Assembly: GCA_011365055.1 (NCBI GenBank)
Contig: RDOG01000018.1
Span: forward strand, 16,980 to 80,979
DNA length: 64,000 nucleotides
From: Promethearchaeota archaeon
Lineage (GTDB): Archaea; Asgardarchaeota; Lokiarchaeia; Helarchaeales; RDOG01
Direction of reading: 5' to 3'
Positions 63,537 through 64,000 of this stretch are shown in pieces. The stretch's first letter is position 1. Each line of letters opens with the position of its first letter. The translations under genes and the position numbers were made by a program. The notes under the pieces were generated by a model. That model searched no databases, had not been told where the DNA came from, and was given only the letters and a program-made list of their open reading frames with translations.

Positions 63537-64000
63537 TTTTATTTAAAATATTACGGTGATAGTATATATCAAAATCCAAAAATCTTTTAAATTGCAATTT
63601 TTATGAAAAATGGAACAATAATACTATTCTTATATTAATTTCCATTTTGAGAGTCCTAATTTCTTTTTTAAAATAACAATAGTATATATTTTGACCGTAG
63701 AATTTAAGAATATTGAATATTTTATCTGAAAAATGTTAATTAGACGTTTATTTTCATCTAGAATATTAGTTAATTTTTCTTTGGATTTTAAAATACCACG
63801 GTGAAGAAATATATCAAAAATATACCGTGAATGTCTCAATTTTTTGTTACATTCCAAAGATCCTCAATCACTATATATTTTATTTTAAATCTGTTAAGGC
63901 ATATCTAATAATCGTTATCATTTCTCTTGATTTCACGCTCAATCCCAGCCTTTCATATTTGAAAAGAAAGGAATTCAATATTTTTCTTGAAGATACATTT
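63537..64000. other. Intergenic region with repeated ACGGT/TATA-like motifs
   Basis: About 460 bases to the window edge without a supported gene. Three related motifs occur: ACGGTGATAGTATATATC (from 63553), TAGTATATATTTTGACCGT (to about 63698, inverse orientation) and CACGGTGAAG with ATATATC and ACCGTG (63798-63829). They look like operator or promoter elements of one regulator. Other sequence is AT-rich with no recognised feature. Confidence 0.4.

Noticed and set aside
63630..63857. 75-codon minus-strand open frame near the right edge
   Set aside because: The TTG start has Shine-Dalgarno spacing of only 3 bases, it spans the repeated ACGGT motifs, and the composition is not convincing.
1..64000. 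tRNA, rRNA, intact transposase or integrase genes
   Set aside because: Reading the intergenic stretches for T-loop, cloverleaf and transposase motifs gave none; a covariance-model scan could still find small RNAs.

Overview
The window is an AT-rich, gene-dense stretch of archaeal chromosome, most likely from an Asgard archaeon of the Lokiarchaeia type. That assignment is inferred from content. There is an archaeal/eukaryotic-type uS12, a geranylgeranyl reductase, the archaea-type mevalonate branch (phosphomevalonate dehydratase, UbiD-like decarboxylase, UbiX, isopentenyl phosphate kinase), genes for methanofuran and F420, a Ras/Rab-like small GTPase next to a longin-like protein, and a leucine-rich-repeat protein. 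Many starts are TTG or GTG behind GGTGA/GAGG Shine-Dalgarno sequences, and genes within units often overlap by 4-20 bases. I saw no rRNA, tRNA, CRISPR array or intact insertion sequence.

Layout. 1-439: the N-terminal part of a RadA/Rad51-like gene running off the left edge, with an eroded Walker A. 0.7-9.3 kb: acyl-CoA ligase, B12-type radical SAM enzyme, acyl-CoA dehydrogenase, iron alcohol dehydrogenase, membrane-anchored hydrolase. 9.3-13.2 kb: a hypothetical protein, a chorismate-lyase-like protein, and a GlcD-like flavoprotein paired with an HdrD/GlcF-like iron-sulfur protein. 13.25-13.97 kb: long noncoding gap with a 107-bp imperfect inverted repeat. 14-18.7 kb: a large VWA protein with three barrel-like domains, two multi-pass membrane proteins and a small protein. 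18.8-21.1 kb: radical SAM enzyme and thiolase. 21.7-25.1 kb: PadR regulator, HAAS-like membrane protein, ABC ATPase and ABC-2 permease, with a palindromic operator at the TATA box. 25.2-27.2 kb: NifX-like metal protein, DUF364 protein, zinc-finger/HTH protein, and a decayed reading frame.

27.3-36.9 kb is one long minus-strand run. It contains an orphan N6-adenine DNA methyltransferase, UbiX, isopentenyl phosphate kinase, UbiD-like decarboxylase, a fused AcnX phosphomevalonate dehydratase, a second DNA methyltransferase, endonuclease IV and a membrane protein. 36.9-39.9 kb on the plus strand is the methanofuran cluster mfnD-mfnF-mfnE. 40-48 kb holds small unknown proteins, an LRR protein, a MoxR ATPase overlapping an EreA/ChaN-like protein, a nitroreductase, an unrecognised 385-residue protein and a GNAT acetyltransferase. 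48-55 kb: tRNA dihydrouridine synthase, longin-like/GTPase pair, purH, a dihydropteroate-synthase-like gene and cofE, then a membrane protein divergent from a second longin-like gene. 55-64 kb: acyl-CoA synthetase (NDP-forming) alpha subunit, seven-blade propeller fused to an HExxH membrane domain, gluconokinase-like kinase, geranylgeranyl reductase, DUF35/thiolase pair, uS12 and a second HdrD-like protein.

Together the genes suggest an anaerobe using archaeal C1 carriers (methanofuran, a pterin, F420), activating and oxidising acyl or hydroxy acids (ligase, dehydrogenase, thiolases, GlcD/HdrD-like pair), and making isoprenoid lipids by the archaea-type mevalonate route. The most notable items are the degenerate Rad51 paralogue, the isoprenoid operon between two methyltransferases, the GTPase-longin pair, the three-barrel VWA protein, the propeller-metalloprotease fusion, the 107-bp inverted repeat, and cofE with no well-placed standard start codon.
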